A DNA stretch of 41,485 bases, from NCBI GenBank assembly GCA_009787835.1, contig WQSN01000024.1, positions 1 through 41,485 on the forward strand. Direction: 5' to 3'. Shown here piece by piece: positions 18,801 through 28,900 of this stretch. Each line of letters opens with the position of its first letter. The first letter of the stretch is position 1. A program made the position numbers and the translations under genes. The notes beneath the pieces are model-generated. The model was not told the origin of the DNA, made no database searches, and worked only from the letters and a program-made list of their open reading frames with translations. This stretch comes from Treponema sp. (GTDB lineage Bacteria; Spirochaetota; Spirochaetia; Treponematales; Breznakiellaceae).

Positions 18801-19240
18801 TTTGCTTTTATCCTGTGAACCGAATCCCTGTCTTTAAGACTGATGCGGACATCGCCCTTTAACCTTGCGTATTCTTCATCAACTACTTCCAGCGTAAAAT
18901 ATTCGGAGGTTTGGGCTGATTCAATTGTTATTACCTTCCGTCCGTCATCTGACTGTTCTGCCGGTTCGGGCAGTTTAAAATGATCCCTGATGCGTTTTGA
19001 CAGATCCGCTTTTGTCCCGCCTTCGGAAAGACCAAGGCTTCGGCACCACGCGGCAAGTTCTGGCAGCGTGGAAATTTTTATTTCTAGCTCAATGCGCTGT
19101 ATTTCAGAATCAGTTAAAACTTCCTGCGCGTATATTACAGAAGGCAGCAATAATAAGCTTAATAAGAATATTTTTAACCGCGCAGATGCGCTGAGTTTTA
19201 CCGGAGAAGATGCGATTTTTTTACGCATACATTTCTGCAT
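15815..19240 (-). CDS. LptD/OstA-like outer-membrane protein with SAP-like N-terminus
   Basis: A 1141-residue protein with a signal peptide (LKIFLLSLLLLPSVIYAQ), a short SAP-like helix pair (about 55-90, TLPELAAWCRSLGLSEGGTK), an OstA/LptA-type beta-jellyroll (about 120-260, with repeated DVRISL, ILFNRTRNIMTARGSVEY) and a long beta-strand-rich C-terminal barrel ending in aromatic residues. This is the architecture of LptD, which inserts lipopolysaccharide into the outer membrane; spirochaetal homologues occur even in species lacking classical LPS, so the cargo is uncertain. Starts at 19240 or ATG 19228 are both possible; neither has a strong ribosome binding site. It follows uvrA by 21 bases. 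Confidence 0.85.
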   Translation of the reverse strand: MQKCMRKKIASSPVKLSASARLKIFLLSLLLLPSVIYAQEVLTDSEIQRIELEIKISTLPELAAWCRSLGLSEGGTKADLSKRIRDHFKLPEPAEQSDDGRKVITIESAQTSEYFTLEVVDEEYARLKGDVRISLKDRDSVHRIKANEILFNRTRNIMTARGSVEYIKETGDKTEIFRGENITVNIDDWSSIFLDGASERKLESEGTAYRFEGTVITRDNNEDVMTINNARISNAYNEEALWSISASKLWLLPGSDFAILNAILRVGEIPVMYFPFFYFPADELIFHPVLGYRSREGAFVHTTTYIFGRPKTNAANQSSLTRILGNANDMEKELQGLFLRSTGQKVKDPNELSLKAIFDYYTNLGFYLGLDLNTPKKGMLNALDFSLGIGFTRTIPMTPNGNYDPYYPYYDGTFDWNHSNLFSLEAPFRYRMKTSSSLTGKYSSLSWSFPFYSDPYTDKDFLNRSENMDWFNMIQQGAAMGGDSTTQTEIGSYQWQISGRFTPSLPKLNPYITGMSLSNISTTLAFKTIRDNEIFKNNSESPNRYFFAPDKLTIYSLSGSVSGTLLNLSSGNQGSAANPGAVEEIEDPLENSGVPRSPWPKENNETAAEANEDKLVPPVLTQRFNLPRTGDVKFSIDYTLSPASSTELQFMSGQNNWESYDEVNWRDVQSILSSVGGNGSVNFRFDHTANMFTNTVSFSGSTTFRDYGYLNEDAFLTSQGEVDSGRVEAARRQQYSQTNYSTFYSYNGTLRPLYQDQIFGQSNLQYTFRGTLVRSKRYTDGDSPELAPQWGQWAKEQSKDGIDIYGLNSHRFSANLSANIMDKQQNLAFSADLPPLDGLISVNAAIRIWLSETSASIQFKKPEMFNSQPNNEWKIEPFNLTETIKFAKISTFTFLMILTPQENNEITTITSSLTLWDFKASFSAVKMKPYEFITDALGGRWSQKDEEPALYPRDLTFTYVKSFTNIEIIKNRLKMSLNVNTRLFYDLQRYTNSNFQLTTGFTLGVPGILDITLSATSENAVIFRYFKGIPGLEDQTSMYPDRPENNMFVDLFYSFSFWDDDKRRRSGFKLKRFNLSATHYMGDWRAILDVSLSPYLSRPEPPLLPEYKINTDISFLIQWSAITEIKSDIKYEGRTEKFTVK

Positions 19241-19261
19241 TGGATTTGCTTTGGAACACCT

Positions 19262-22108
19262 TCATTTTTTTCCGGCGTTCTTCCTGTTTCTTTTTAGCAT
19301 GTCCGCAATATATAAACCCGTATATGAACTGCCGCACTTTGCGACATGTTCAGGCGTGCCTGTTACAATAACCTCGCCGCCCTTGTCGCCGCCTTCCGGC
19401 CCCAGATCAATTATATGATCGGCCTGAAGAAGAACGTCCATGTTATGTTCTATCATTATAACTGTATTTCCCTGATCTACCAGCCTTTGAATTACGTCCA
19501 TCAGCTGTTTCACATCGGCGAAATGCAGGCCCGTAGTAGGCTCGTCAAGTATATAAAGCGTTCTGCCTGTTGAGCGTTTTGAAAGTTCCAGAGCGAGTTT
19601 TACCCTCTGCGCCTCTCCGCCCGACAGGGTGAGCGCGGACTGGCCGAGTTTCACATAACCTAATCCGACCGAAAGGAGGGTCTGCATCTTCCTGGCTATT
19701 TGCGGAATGGGCGCGAAGAAAACAGCGGCCTCTTCGATTGTCATGTCCAGCACTTCGCTGATATTTTTTCCCTTGTACCGGATTTCCAGAGTCTCCCTGT
19801 TGAATCTTTTTCCATTGCACACATCGCATGTTATGTAAACATCCGGAAGGAAGTTCATCTCTATCTTGATTGTTCCGTCCCCTTCGCAGTTCTCGCATCT
19901 GCCGCCCCTGACGTTAAATGAAAAACGCCCCGGCCTGTAGCCTCTCATTTTGGATTCAGGCAGATTGGCGAACATATCGCGGATTGCCGTAAATCCTTCG
20001 ACATAAGTGATCGGATTTGAACGCGGCGTTCTGCCGATTGGGCTTTGATCGATATCAATTACTTTATCAATATGTTCCGCGCCGTCCAGTTTTTTATAAG
20101 CGCCTTCAGCGCGGTTAGAACCGTAAACTTTATTGGCCAGCGCAGGATACAGAACATCCGACAACAGGGTAGATTTTCCTGATCCTGAAACGCCTGTAAT
20201 GCATGTAAAGATTCCAAGAGGTATTTCTACATTAATGTTTTTCAGATTATGTTCGCTTACGCCCTTTAATTTTATTGATTCGCCGTTTCCGGCGCGTCTT
20301 TCTTTTGGAATGTCGATGCGCAGAATTCCCGCCAGATACTGGCCTGTAAGGCTTCCCTTTACCTTCATTACGTCTTCAGGTGCGCCTTGAGCTACAACGC
20401 GTCCGCCGTGAACGCCCGCTCCCGGCCCCAGATCGACTATGTGATCCGCTGTGCGTAAAGTCTGCTCGTCATGTTCAACGACAATTAATGTGTTGCCGAG
20501 ATCGCGCAGGTATAAAAGCGTGTCAATTAACCTCTGGTTATCCCTCTGGTGAAGTCCGATTGATGGTTCATCAAGAATGTATAAAACGCCGACAAGGCTT
20601 GATCCAATCTGTGTGGCAAGCCTAATCCTTTGAGCTTCACCGCCCGAGAGGGTAGATGCCTTGCGCTCAAGACTCAAATAATCAAGACCGACATTCTGCA
20701 TGAAACCCAGGCGCGCGTTTATCTCCTTCATTATCTGATACGCGATTTTATTTTCATTCCTGCTTAATTTTATTTTTTCAAAGAATTCAAGAGAGTCTGT
20801 TACAGAATACTGCGAAAGTTCCCAGATATTTTTTCCTGCGACTGTTACAGCCAAAACTTCAGGTTTTAGCCGCTTCCCTTCGCAGTCTTCGCACGGTTTC
20901 TGGCTCATGAATTTTTCTAGCCAGTCCTTAACTCCCTGCGACTGGGTTTCCATGTAACGGCGCCTCAGCTCTTCAAGGATTCCGGGAAATTGCGTGTTGT
21001 ACTGAAAATGGCCGGTTCCCTCGCGGTTAACATATTTTACTTTAACTTCGTCTTCGGTTCCGTAAAGGATCGCGTTAACAATTTTTTTCGGCAGTTTGTT
21101 AAACGGCGTGTCAAGGTTGAAATCATAATGTTTCGCGAGTGCGTTAAAACGGCTTGAATGCCACGCGCTGTCGGGATTGTACGGAATAACCCCGCCTTCG
21201 TTATACGATAAGCTTCGATCCGGTATTACAAGATCAGGATCGAATTCCATTTTCATTCCAAGGCCAGTGCATCCGGGGCACGCGCCGAAAGGATTGTTAA
21301 ATGAAAAAAGCCGCGGCTGCAGTTCCGGTATTGATACACCGCAGTCTGGGCAGGAATTTTTCTGCGAAAAAATCTGCTCTGAATTTCTGCCTTCATCATT
21401 GATTAAAACGATTAAAAGACCGTCCGCTGTCTGCACGGCGGTTTCAACCGACTCGGCCAGCCGGGAGCGGATTTCTTTTCCTATCACAAGCCTGTCTACG
21501 ATAATTTCTATTGAATGTTTTTTTTGTTTGTCCAGTTTGATGCTTTCATCAAGGTTAACGGGAACGCCGTCTATCCGCGCGCGCGCAAATCCCGCTTTTC
21601 GCGCGTCTTCTATTATTTTTTGATGCTCGCCCTTTTTTCCGCGGATGACTGGAGCCAGAAGTTGAATCTTTGTTCCTTCTTTGTACTGTAAAATTGTTTC
21701 TATAATTGAATCTACAGGCTGTTCGCGGATTTCCTTTCCGCAGACAGGACAGTGGGCAATGCCGATCCTGGCGTAAAGCAGGCGGTAATAATCATAAATT
21801 TCAGTTACAGTGCCCACTGTGGAGCGCGGGTTACGGTGAGTGGTTTTCTGTTCAATTGAAATGGCGGGGGAAAGCCCTTCGATGTAATCCAGATCAGGTT
21901 TGTCCATGCGCCCCAGAAACTGGCGCGCGTAAGCTGAAAGGCTTTCCACATAGCGTCTCTGCCCTTCGGCGAATATTGTGTCAAAAGCCAGCGAACTTTT
22001 ACCTGATCCGGAAAGCCCTGATATTACAATAAGCCTGTCACGGGGCAGTTCTAAATCAATATTTTTTAGATTATGCTCACGCGCGCCTTTGATGATAAGT
22101 TTGTCCAT
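19262..22108 (-). CDS. uvrA: Excinuclease ABC subunit A
   Basis: Damage-recognition ATPase of nucleotide excision repair, acting with UvrB. It is 948 residues, normal for the family. It has two ABC modules: Walker [10 protein letters not shown] near residue 33 and GVSGSGKST in the second half; two LSGGEAQR signatures; and zinc-finger cysteines including CPDCG, CPGCTG, CEDCEG, CENCEG and CDVCNG. The start [20 protein letters not shown] is typical. Nothing unusual; the lysine-rich tail runs into the LptD-like gene region. Confidence 0.98.
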   Translation of the reverse strand: MDKLIIKGAREHNLKNIDLELPRDRLIVISGLSGSGKSSLAFDTIFAEGQRRYVESLSAYARQFLGRMDKPDLDYIEGLSPAISIEQKTTHRNPRSTVGTVTEIYDYYRLLYARIGIAHCPVCGKEIREQPVDSIIETILQYKEGTKIQLLAPVIRGKKGEHQKIIEDARKAGFARARIDGVPVNLDESIKLDKQKKHSIEIIVDRLVIGKEIRSRLAESVETAVQTADGLLIVLINDEGRNSEQIFSQKNSCPDCGVSIPELQPRLFSFNNPFGACPGCTGLGMKMEFDPDLVIPDRSLSYNEGGVIPYNPDSAWHSSRFNALAKHYDFNLDTPFNKLPKKIVNAILYGTEDEVKVKYVNREGTGHFQYNTQFPGILEELRRRYMETQSQGVKDWLEKFMSQKPCEDCEGKRLKPEVLAVTVAGKNIWELSQYSVTDSLEFFEKIKLSRNENKIAYQIMKEINARLGFMQNVGLDYLSLERKASTLSGGEAQRIRLATQIGSSLVGVLYILDEPSIGLHQRDNQRLIDTLLYLRDLGNTLIVVEHDEQTLRTADHIVDLGPGAGVHGGRVVAQGAPEDVMKVKGSLTGQYLAGILRIDIPKERRAGNGESIKLKGVSEHNLKNINVEIPLGIFTCITGVSGSGKSTLLSDVLYPALANKVYGSNRAEGAYKKLDGAEHIDKVIDIDQSPIGRTPRSNPITYVEGFTAIRDMFANLPESKMRGYRPGRFSFNVRGGRCENCEGDGTIKIEMNFLPDVYITCDVCNGKRFNRETLEIRYKGKNISEVLDMTIEEAAVFFAPIPQIARKMQTLLSVGLGYVKLGQSALTLSGGEAQRVKLALELSKRSTGRTLYILDEPTTGLHFADVKQLMDVIQRLVDQGNTVIMIEHNMDVLLQADHIIDLGPEGGDKGGEVIVTGTPEHVAKCGSSYTGLYIADMLKRNRKNAGKK

Positions 22109-22190
22109 GATATTGTAAGAATAGCAAATCAGGAGATTTATTACTAGTACTACTAATCATTTGTTAACCTGTTTTAGCGCGGTAAAAATT

Positions 22191-22967
22191 TTATTTTCCC
22201 AGAATTCGCTCCCTGTAGGCTGCACCGATTCGCGCGAGGCTTTCCGCGATATTTTCCGCTGGCAGTGCTTGCTGTTTCAGATCAATTGTAAATTGATTCA
22301 TGGAAAAGTGACGATAAAAAAAAATTTGTTTATACATATATTCCCTGCCCGGAGTTTGCGCGTACAAACTTTTCAGCGTTTCAGTGTAACATTCAAAAAT
22401 ACCGCCCTTTTTCATTTCTGAGTAACCTGTGATCCATACAGGAACGCCGAGCGCTTCATGAAATTCAAGGAGAAGCAAAGCCATTGTTTTCTGTGAATTT
22501 TCAATGGCGGATGCAATTGAACTTTTATTGCGGCTGTCTTTCGCTTCAATGCGGCAGAGTTCCCGCAGTTCCGCTGTGCGCGGAGAGTGTACCGGCGTTT
22601 TATTCAGAATGATTGCGTTTTTTTGAAAATCAATTCCCAGTTCCGGATTATCAATAAAAAATTTTCTCGCTATTTTTCCGGACGGCCCTGAAAGATATCT
22701 TCTGTTTTCCGCTGCCTGTTCGCGCCGGCCCGGGTTATCCGCTACAAGGATTAATTTTATTTCATCATCAGATGTGATTTCGTCTAACGCGCTGTTGTAT
22801 ACAACCGGAGTTTCCACAGTATAGAATGAATTTTTTCCGCCTGATCGGCCGCTGACCAGTTCCTGCTGAATTTTTTTTAGTTTTGGCAGAGCGCGCGACA
22901 ATTCTTCTGTCTCGCTTCTGAAGCGCTCCCTTGCCTTTGTAAATTTATTCCATTCGCTTTTGGTCAT
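22191..22967 (-). CDS. Uracil-DNA glycosylase superfamily-like protein
   Basis: A 258-residue protein I place tentatively in the uracil-DNA glycosylase superfamily. The segment ILVADNPGRREQ (73-84) resembles the superfamily active-site motif G-x-N-P-G-x-x-E. The strand IILNKTPVHSP (119-129) and the late FYRHFSMNQF (227-236, with His230) match the positions of later motifs. The first 45 residues are a charged helix. It lies upstream of uvrA on the same strand, a DNA-repair context. The assignment is by motif pattern only; catalytic activity and damaged-base specificity are unknown. Confidence 0.6.
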   Translation of the reverse strand: MTKSEWNKFTKARERFRSETEELSRALPKLKKIQQELVSGRSGGKNSFYTVETPVVYNSALDEITSDDEIKLILVADNPGRREQAAENRRYLSGPSGKIARKFFIDNPELGIDFQKNAIILNKTPVHSPRTAELRELCRIEAKDSRNKSSIASAIENSQKTMALLLLEFHEALGVPVWITGYSEMKKGGIFECYTETLKSLYAQTPGREYMYKQIFFYRHFSMNQFTIDLKQQALPAENIAESLARIGAAYRERILGK

Positions 22968-22984
22968 TGTTAGCTGCTAATAGC

Positions 22985-25900
22985 TCATCCTCTTGACGCT
23001 ATTTCCAGTATAAGTTCAACTTCGTTTCTGGAAAGGTTCATGGCGTTTGCGATTTCTTCCACTGTCCAGCCCTGATCTTTAAGGCGCCTTACATTGTCGC
23101 GATCCTGCGGAGTGGGTGCTCCCTTAATGGAGCTTGGAACCGCTTTGCCGCTTTCCTTGTCAATCAGCGACTTTGTCAGTTTAAGCAGGGTGCGCGCGTC
23201 CTTGTCCAGGGCTTTAAGTTCCGTTTCTGTCCTTGCAAGCCATTCGCGGGCTACATTCATTTCGGCTATGCGCTTTTCAATTACCGCAATGGACTCGTCA
23301 AGAGTGGAAAGTTTTTCAATGGTGTTATTCGCTTTTTCATTTTCAGATGACAGCGTCTCAATCGAGGAGCGCAGATTTTCAAATTGATCTGTAAGGCTGT
23401 TTAAAATTGATTCGGCGTTCCTGATCGCGGTTTCTGTTTTTTGCAGAACTTTAAAGTTGCGGTCGATGCTTTCCGATGTTTCATCAAGCACTTCCTGTTT
23501 GCGCTCAATGCGCTGGAACTTGTCTTCAGTTTCATCAATGGATGTTTCCAGTTTGCGTATCTGCACCTGAACAGCCTGCAGAATATCGTCCGATGTTGTA
23601 ACCTGAGAAAGTTTTTCTTCGACGGATTGGGAAGTTTTTTTGAAGCGCTCGAAGTCCTTTTCCATGATTTCAAAACGGTGCCTTTCAGAAAGGAAGTTGG
23701 TCATTTTACTGTTCATTTCTTCAACAAGACGTTTGGTGCGCGTAAATTGATTTTCCAGATTCATGATTTCCGTTTTACGCTGTTCCAGACGGTTAAGATC
23801 AGTGTTGATTTCTTCCATGCGCAGTTCAAGTTCCTGTTTAAGTTCGCCTGTCTGATCAAATATTTTCTTCTGAACGCCCAGTTCCCTGCGGATGTCTTCC
23901 AGACTCAGCCTGAATTGAGATATGCGTTCGTCATTTTCCACCGCTGTCTCCCTGCTGTGGCGGCGCAGATCTTCCAGGGACGCGTCCATTTCACGCATTC
24001 TGGAATTATACTGGCTGTGCCATTCATCGGAAGTTTTGCGGAAGTTAAGTGCTGCGTCATCAAGCGAAGAGTAAACGCTCTGTGAGCGGGATACAATTTC
24101 TTCAAGTTCCTCATCAAGTTCCCGCTGTTTCTGGCGCAGGGTCTCCTGAAGGGAAATCTGATGCTGGCCGATCTGCGTTTTAACTTCAGTTTCCGCCATT
24201 GTGCGGAGATCAGTAAGATCCTGTTTTACCTGCCTGGTAAAGGAAAGGCGCGTTTCATCAGCATTGCTCATCTCTTCCCTTATGCCTTCCTCAAACGCGA
24301 AGGCGTCCTGTTTGAGCCTGTCCATGTCCGCTGTAAGCCGTTCGCCCAAAGCGGAAATATTTTTGCGCTGATCCGCCGTTATGCGCTCTTCCGCCTGCTG
24401 CCATTCATTTGATATATCAGACGCGCTCTTGTCATACCGTTCCTGCAAGTTATCCTGCCAGCCTGTAATCTGCCGTCCGATTTCTGTCGTGCGCTTTACA
24501 AGTTCAACGGTGAAATTATTTTCAAATGTGTCAAGCTTTTCGTTCGTGTTGTTAATAGCCTGCTGCCTTAAAACATTAAGCTCATTGTCCATATCTGTAA
24601 GTTCCTTGCGCATTGCCTGGGTCTGCGAGTTAAATCCGTCAGCCGCCTCTTCCATGGAAGCGCCTGTTTCCTTTTCAAACATTGTAAAATCATATCTGAC
24701 TCTGGAAACGGCGTCCTGCATTACAAGACGAAGTTCATTGTCAAGCCTGGCCGCGTCATCTGCAAGGCTGCTGAGCTGGTTTATGGCTTCACTCTGCGCT
24801 TTGGTGTAATCGGCAAGCCGTTTTTCCGTTGACGTGATAATTTTTTGTTCGGTATCCATGCAAAGCGCCGTCCACGCGTCCATCTGCGTTTTCATCGCTT
24901 TATCAAGATTATCGCGCTGAGATGTTACATCAATATTTGATTTATCCTTTAACCGGCTGAGTTCGGCATCCAGTTCATCGTGCTGCTGTTTGATTGCGGA
25001 AAGCGATTTATCCTTAAGGTCATTAAGCACGCTGAAAAAACTTTCCTGCTGCTGTTTGACAGATGCCTCTGATCTTGCGCGTAACGCCGCGAGTGAGCCG
25101 TTAAGTTCCGTAAGCATGCTGCCGTATTCCTGGTGTTTATTGTTTACGGCGGTGAAGATTTCATCCTGCTGCTCTTTAAACGCAGTGTCTGTTCTCTCCC
25201 TGATTTCAGCTAATGCGGTATTAAGACTCTCATTCTGCCTGTTTATGTCGGTTTCCGATCTTGACTGAAGCGCCGCGATGGAAGCAGTAATTTCAGTAAG
25301 CAAACCTGTATATTCCTTTTGCCTGTTATTGATAATTGACATTAACTCTTCATGCTGCCTGCTGATTGTATCCGATGAATCTTCCTTTAAGCTGCCGAGA
25401 GCGGAATCAATTTCCTCGCGCTGTTTGCTGACAGCTTCCGATGATGCGTCTTTAATCTCGTTAAGAGATGCGCTGAGTTCCTCGTGCTGCTGCTTGATTG
25501 CGGCGGATGATTTCGCTTTAAGCTCCCTGATGGCGGAACCTAGTTCCTGCTGCTGCTGGTTTACAGCGTCTGAGGATTCTGTTTTTAACTGATCTAAAAC
25601 TGAGTCAAGATCATCATGCTGCCGCCTTACAGCTTCAGATGATTCTGTTTTTAGCTGATCCAGAACAGCGTCAAGATCATCGCGCTGCTGTTTGATAGCA
25701 TCAGATGATTCTGCTTTTAGGATGCCAAGAACTGAGCCAAGCTCTTCCTGCTGATGCTTAACCGCCGCTGCTGAAACAACCCTTAATTGGCTGATAACAG
25801 AGCTTATCTCTTCCTGCTGATGCTTGATGGCGGAATCCGATTCTTTGTTCAGGTTGCCGATAACAGTAACAAGCTCATCATGCTGCATTTTGTACGCGGA

Positions 25901-28900
25901 ATCTGATTTTTCCCTGAGTTCTGCGACAGCACTGTCCAGTGTTTCCATCTGCTGTTTAATTGAAGTTTCCGTACTTGCACGTAACGCGGTGACGGAAGTG
26001 CTCACTTCTGAAAGCATGCTGTTGAAGTCCTGATACGTTTTGCTGACAACGGCCATTATCTCTTCCTGCTGCTGCTTTACAGACTTGCCGGATTTCTCCT
26101 TCAGTTCGCTCAGCGCCTCGTTTAGTTCTTCTTCCTGCTGCATGATGTTAGCTGACGATTCTGTTTTGATTTTACTTAATGCCGAACTGAGTTCTTCATA
26201 TTGAATCCTAATTCCGTCCGCCGCTTCCGTCTTTAACTCTTTTATTGCGGAGCTTAATTCATCCTGCTGTTTTTTAATACTGGAAGATGATTCTGTCTTT
26301 AACAGATTGATGGCGGAATCAAGCTCTTCCTGCTGCCGGGTGATGTTAGCTGACGATTCTGTTTTAAGCTGGCTTATTGCGGAGCTTAATTCTTCCTGCT
26401 GCTGTTTGACCGCGGCGGATGCTTCTGTTCTGAGCTGCGTCAAAGTTGAGCTGAGTTCATTCTGCTGATGTTTGATTGTGCCTGATGTTTCTGTTTTAAT
26501 CCTGCCAAGCGCGGATTTAAGCTCTTCCTGCTGATTTATAATTGAGGTATTTGATTTGTCCCTGATTTCGCCGATTACATTTCCAAGTTCCTGCTGCTGC
26601 TGCGCAAAGGCTGCACCGGATTTTTCCCTTAAATCGCCGATGACAGAGGCAAGCTCTTCATGCTGCTGCTTTAATGCGGCAGTTGAGTTTTCCCTGAGCA
26701 TGGAAAGTGCGTTACTTAATTCTTCTTCCTGCTGTTTTACAAAAGAATCGGATTTATCGCGTAACGAAGAAATGGAAATATTGAGTTCTGTAAGCATAAC
26801 ATTGAATTCCTTCTGGTGCGTATTCACAGCCGAAAGGAGATCATGCTGCTGCTGTTTGATACTGTTGTCTGTCGTTTCCTTTATTTCACCGAGAGAGGAT
26901 GCGATCTCTTCCCTGTACTCAGTAATCGCATTTTTAGTCTGTGATTGTAATGCCGTAAATGAAGAGTTGAACTGTGAAAACGCATCAGTAAACTCATTCT
27001 GCTGGCGGTTAATCGCGTCTTTCAGTTCATCCTTAATCTGTTTAACAGAAGCGCCTGAATTATTTTTGAGTTCGCCGATTACAGAATTAAATTCATCCTG
27101 AAGCTGTTTTACCGCGTCAAAGGATTTATCTTTTAATCCCTTTAGTGTTATGCCCAATTCATTATACTGCTGCATGACAGACGCGGAGGATTTTTCCTTT
27201 ATCCCGCTGAGCGCCGCGCTTAGTTCCTCTTCCTGATGTTTGATTGAGTCGCCTGATTTTTTCTTTAGTTCGTCCAGTACTACGCTTAGTTCTTCCTCCT
27301 GCTGAATGATAATGTCGCCTGATTTTTTCTTTAGTTCGTCCAGTACAGCGCTCAGCTCTTCCTCCTGCTTAATGATGGAGTCGCTGGATTTTTCTTTAAG
27401 TTCGCCCAGAACAGAACTCAGATCTTCTTCCTGCTGCATGATTGAGTCGCCTGATTTTTTCTTCAGACCACTTAGCGCAGCGCTCAGTTCTTGCTCCTGC
27501 TGCATGATGGAGTCGTCAGATTTTTTCTTTAGTTCGCCCAGAACAGAACTCAGCTCTTCTTCCTGTTGAATGATGGAGTCGCTTGATTTTTCTTTTAATT
27601 CTCCCAGAACAGAACTCAGCTCTTCTTCCTGCTGAATGATGGAATCGCTTGATTTTTCCCTGAATTCTCTGAGTGCCGCGCTTAACTCTTTTTCCTGCTG
27701 AATGATGGAGCTGCTTGATTTTTCTCTGAGTTCGCTGAGTACCGCGTTTAATTCCTCTTCCTGCCGCTTTACTGAAAATGTTGACTTTTGTTTAATTTCG
27801 CCTAACGCTGCGCTTAGTTCCTCTTCCTGCTGCTTTACTGAAGCTGTTGATTTTTGTTTTAGCTCGCCGAGTACCGCGCTTAGTTCACTTTGCTGCTGTC
27901 TGACAGAGACGCCTGATTTTTCCTTTAGTTCATTCAGTGTTGTGCTTAATTCCTCTTCCTGCCGCCTGACGGAAACATCTGTTTTTTCTTTGAGCTCATC
28001 AAGCGTTGTTTTTAGTTCATCCTGTTGTTCTGCAATTGCAGCGCCGGATTTTTCCCTGAGTTCGCTTAACAGTGCGTTTTGCTCATCCTGCTGCTGTTTC
28101 TGCAGTGTCTTTGACTGCGCCTGCAGCTGTGAAACCGCGCTGTTTAGTTTTGAAACAATCCCGTCTGTTTCCTGCTGAATATGGCTTACTGCCGCCGCCA
28201 GTTCATTGTTCTGCAGTTTTACGGCTTCATTTAAATCATCCTGCTGCTGTTTAATCGCGGCGGCGGATTTGGCGCGTAAATCGGCGATAGTCTGGTTAAA
28301 TTCGGTTTTTGCTTCTGTCATGTCTGTATCAAGTTCTGCGCGCTGCTTTTCTGCCAATGTTTTGAATTCAAGGAAATTCTGTTTCCAGTCATTTTGCTGC
28401 TGTAAAAGTGAAGAATCAATCGCGTCTCGTTCCTTTACAAGCGCGTTTGTAATCTCTTCCTGCTGCCTTGCAAGAGAGATGCTGATTTCTTCTTTTTGTT
28501 TTTTGGTCATGCTGTCTATTTCATCTGAGTACTTAACCCATTCCTGATACGATGTCTCCTGCTTTGCGCTTATATCCAGAAGTTCGGAGTCGCATTTTTC
28601 ATGGATATTTTTTAATTTTTCATTGATTTCCAGGTTTTCATTTTTCAGAGCTTCCTGGGATATTTTAATTTTTTCCTCAAAGAATGCTTTGGTCTGATTA
28701 ACCCGTTCCTGCGCCTGTTCCTTAAGTTTCGCAAAGGCGGTTTCTTCCATTTTGTCAGCGCGTTTTCCCGCGTCATCCAAAACATCCCTGAGCGTTCTTT
28801 TTACATATTCCATATCGCGGGTAATATTCGCTTCCCGCTCATTTTCCGCCTTTATTACCGCATCCCGGTGTTCTTCAATTTTACGCTCAATAACCTGCGC

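Noticed and set aside
24910-28060. Long array of regularly spaced 66-bp repeats, which might suggest a CRISPR-like or satellite array
   Set aside because: The repeats are in frame, imperfect and contiguous without unique spacers, and encode a continuous coiled coil.
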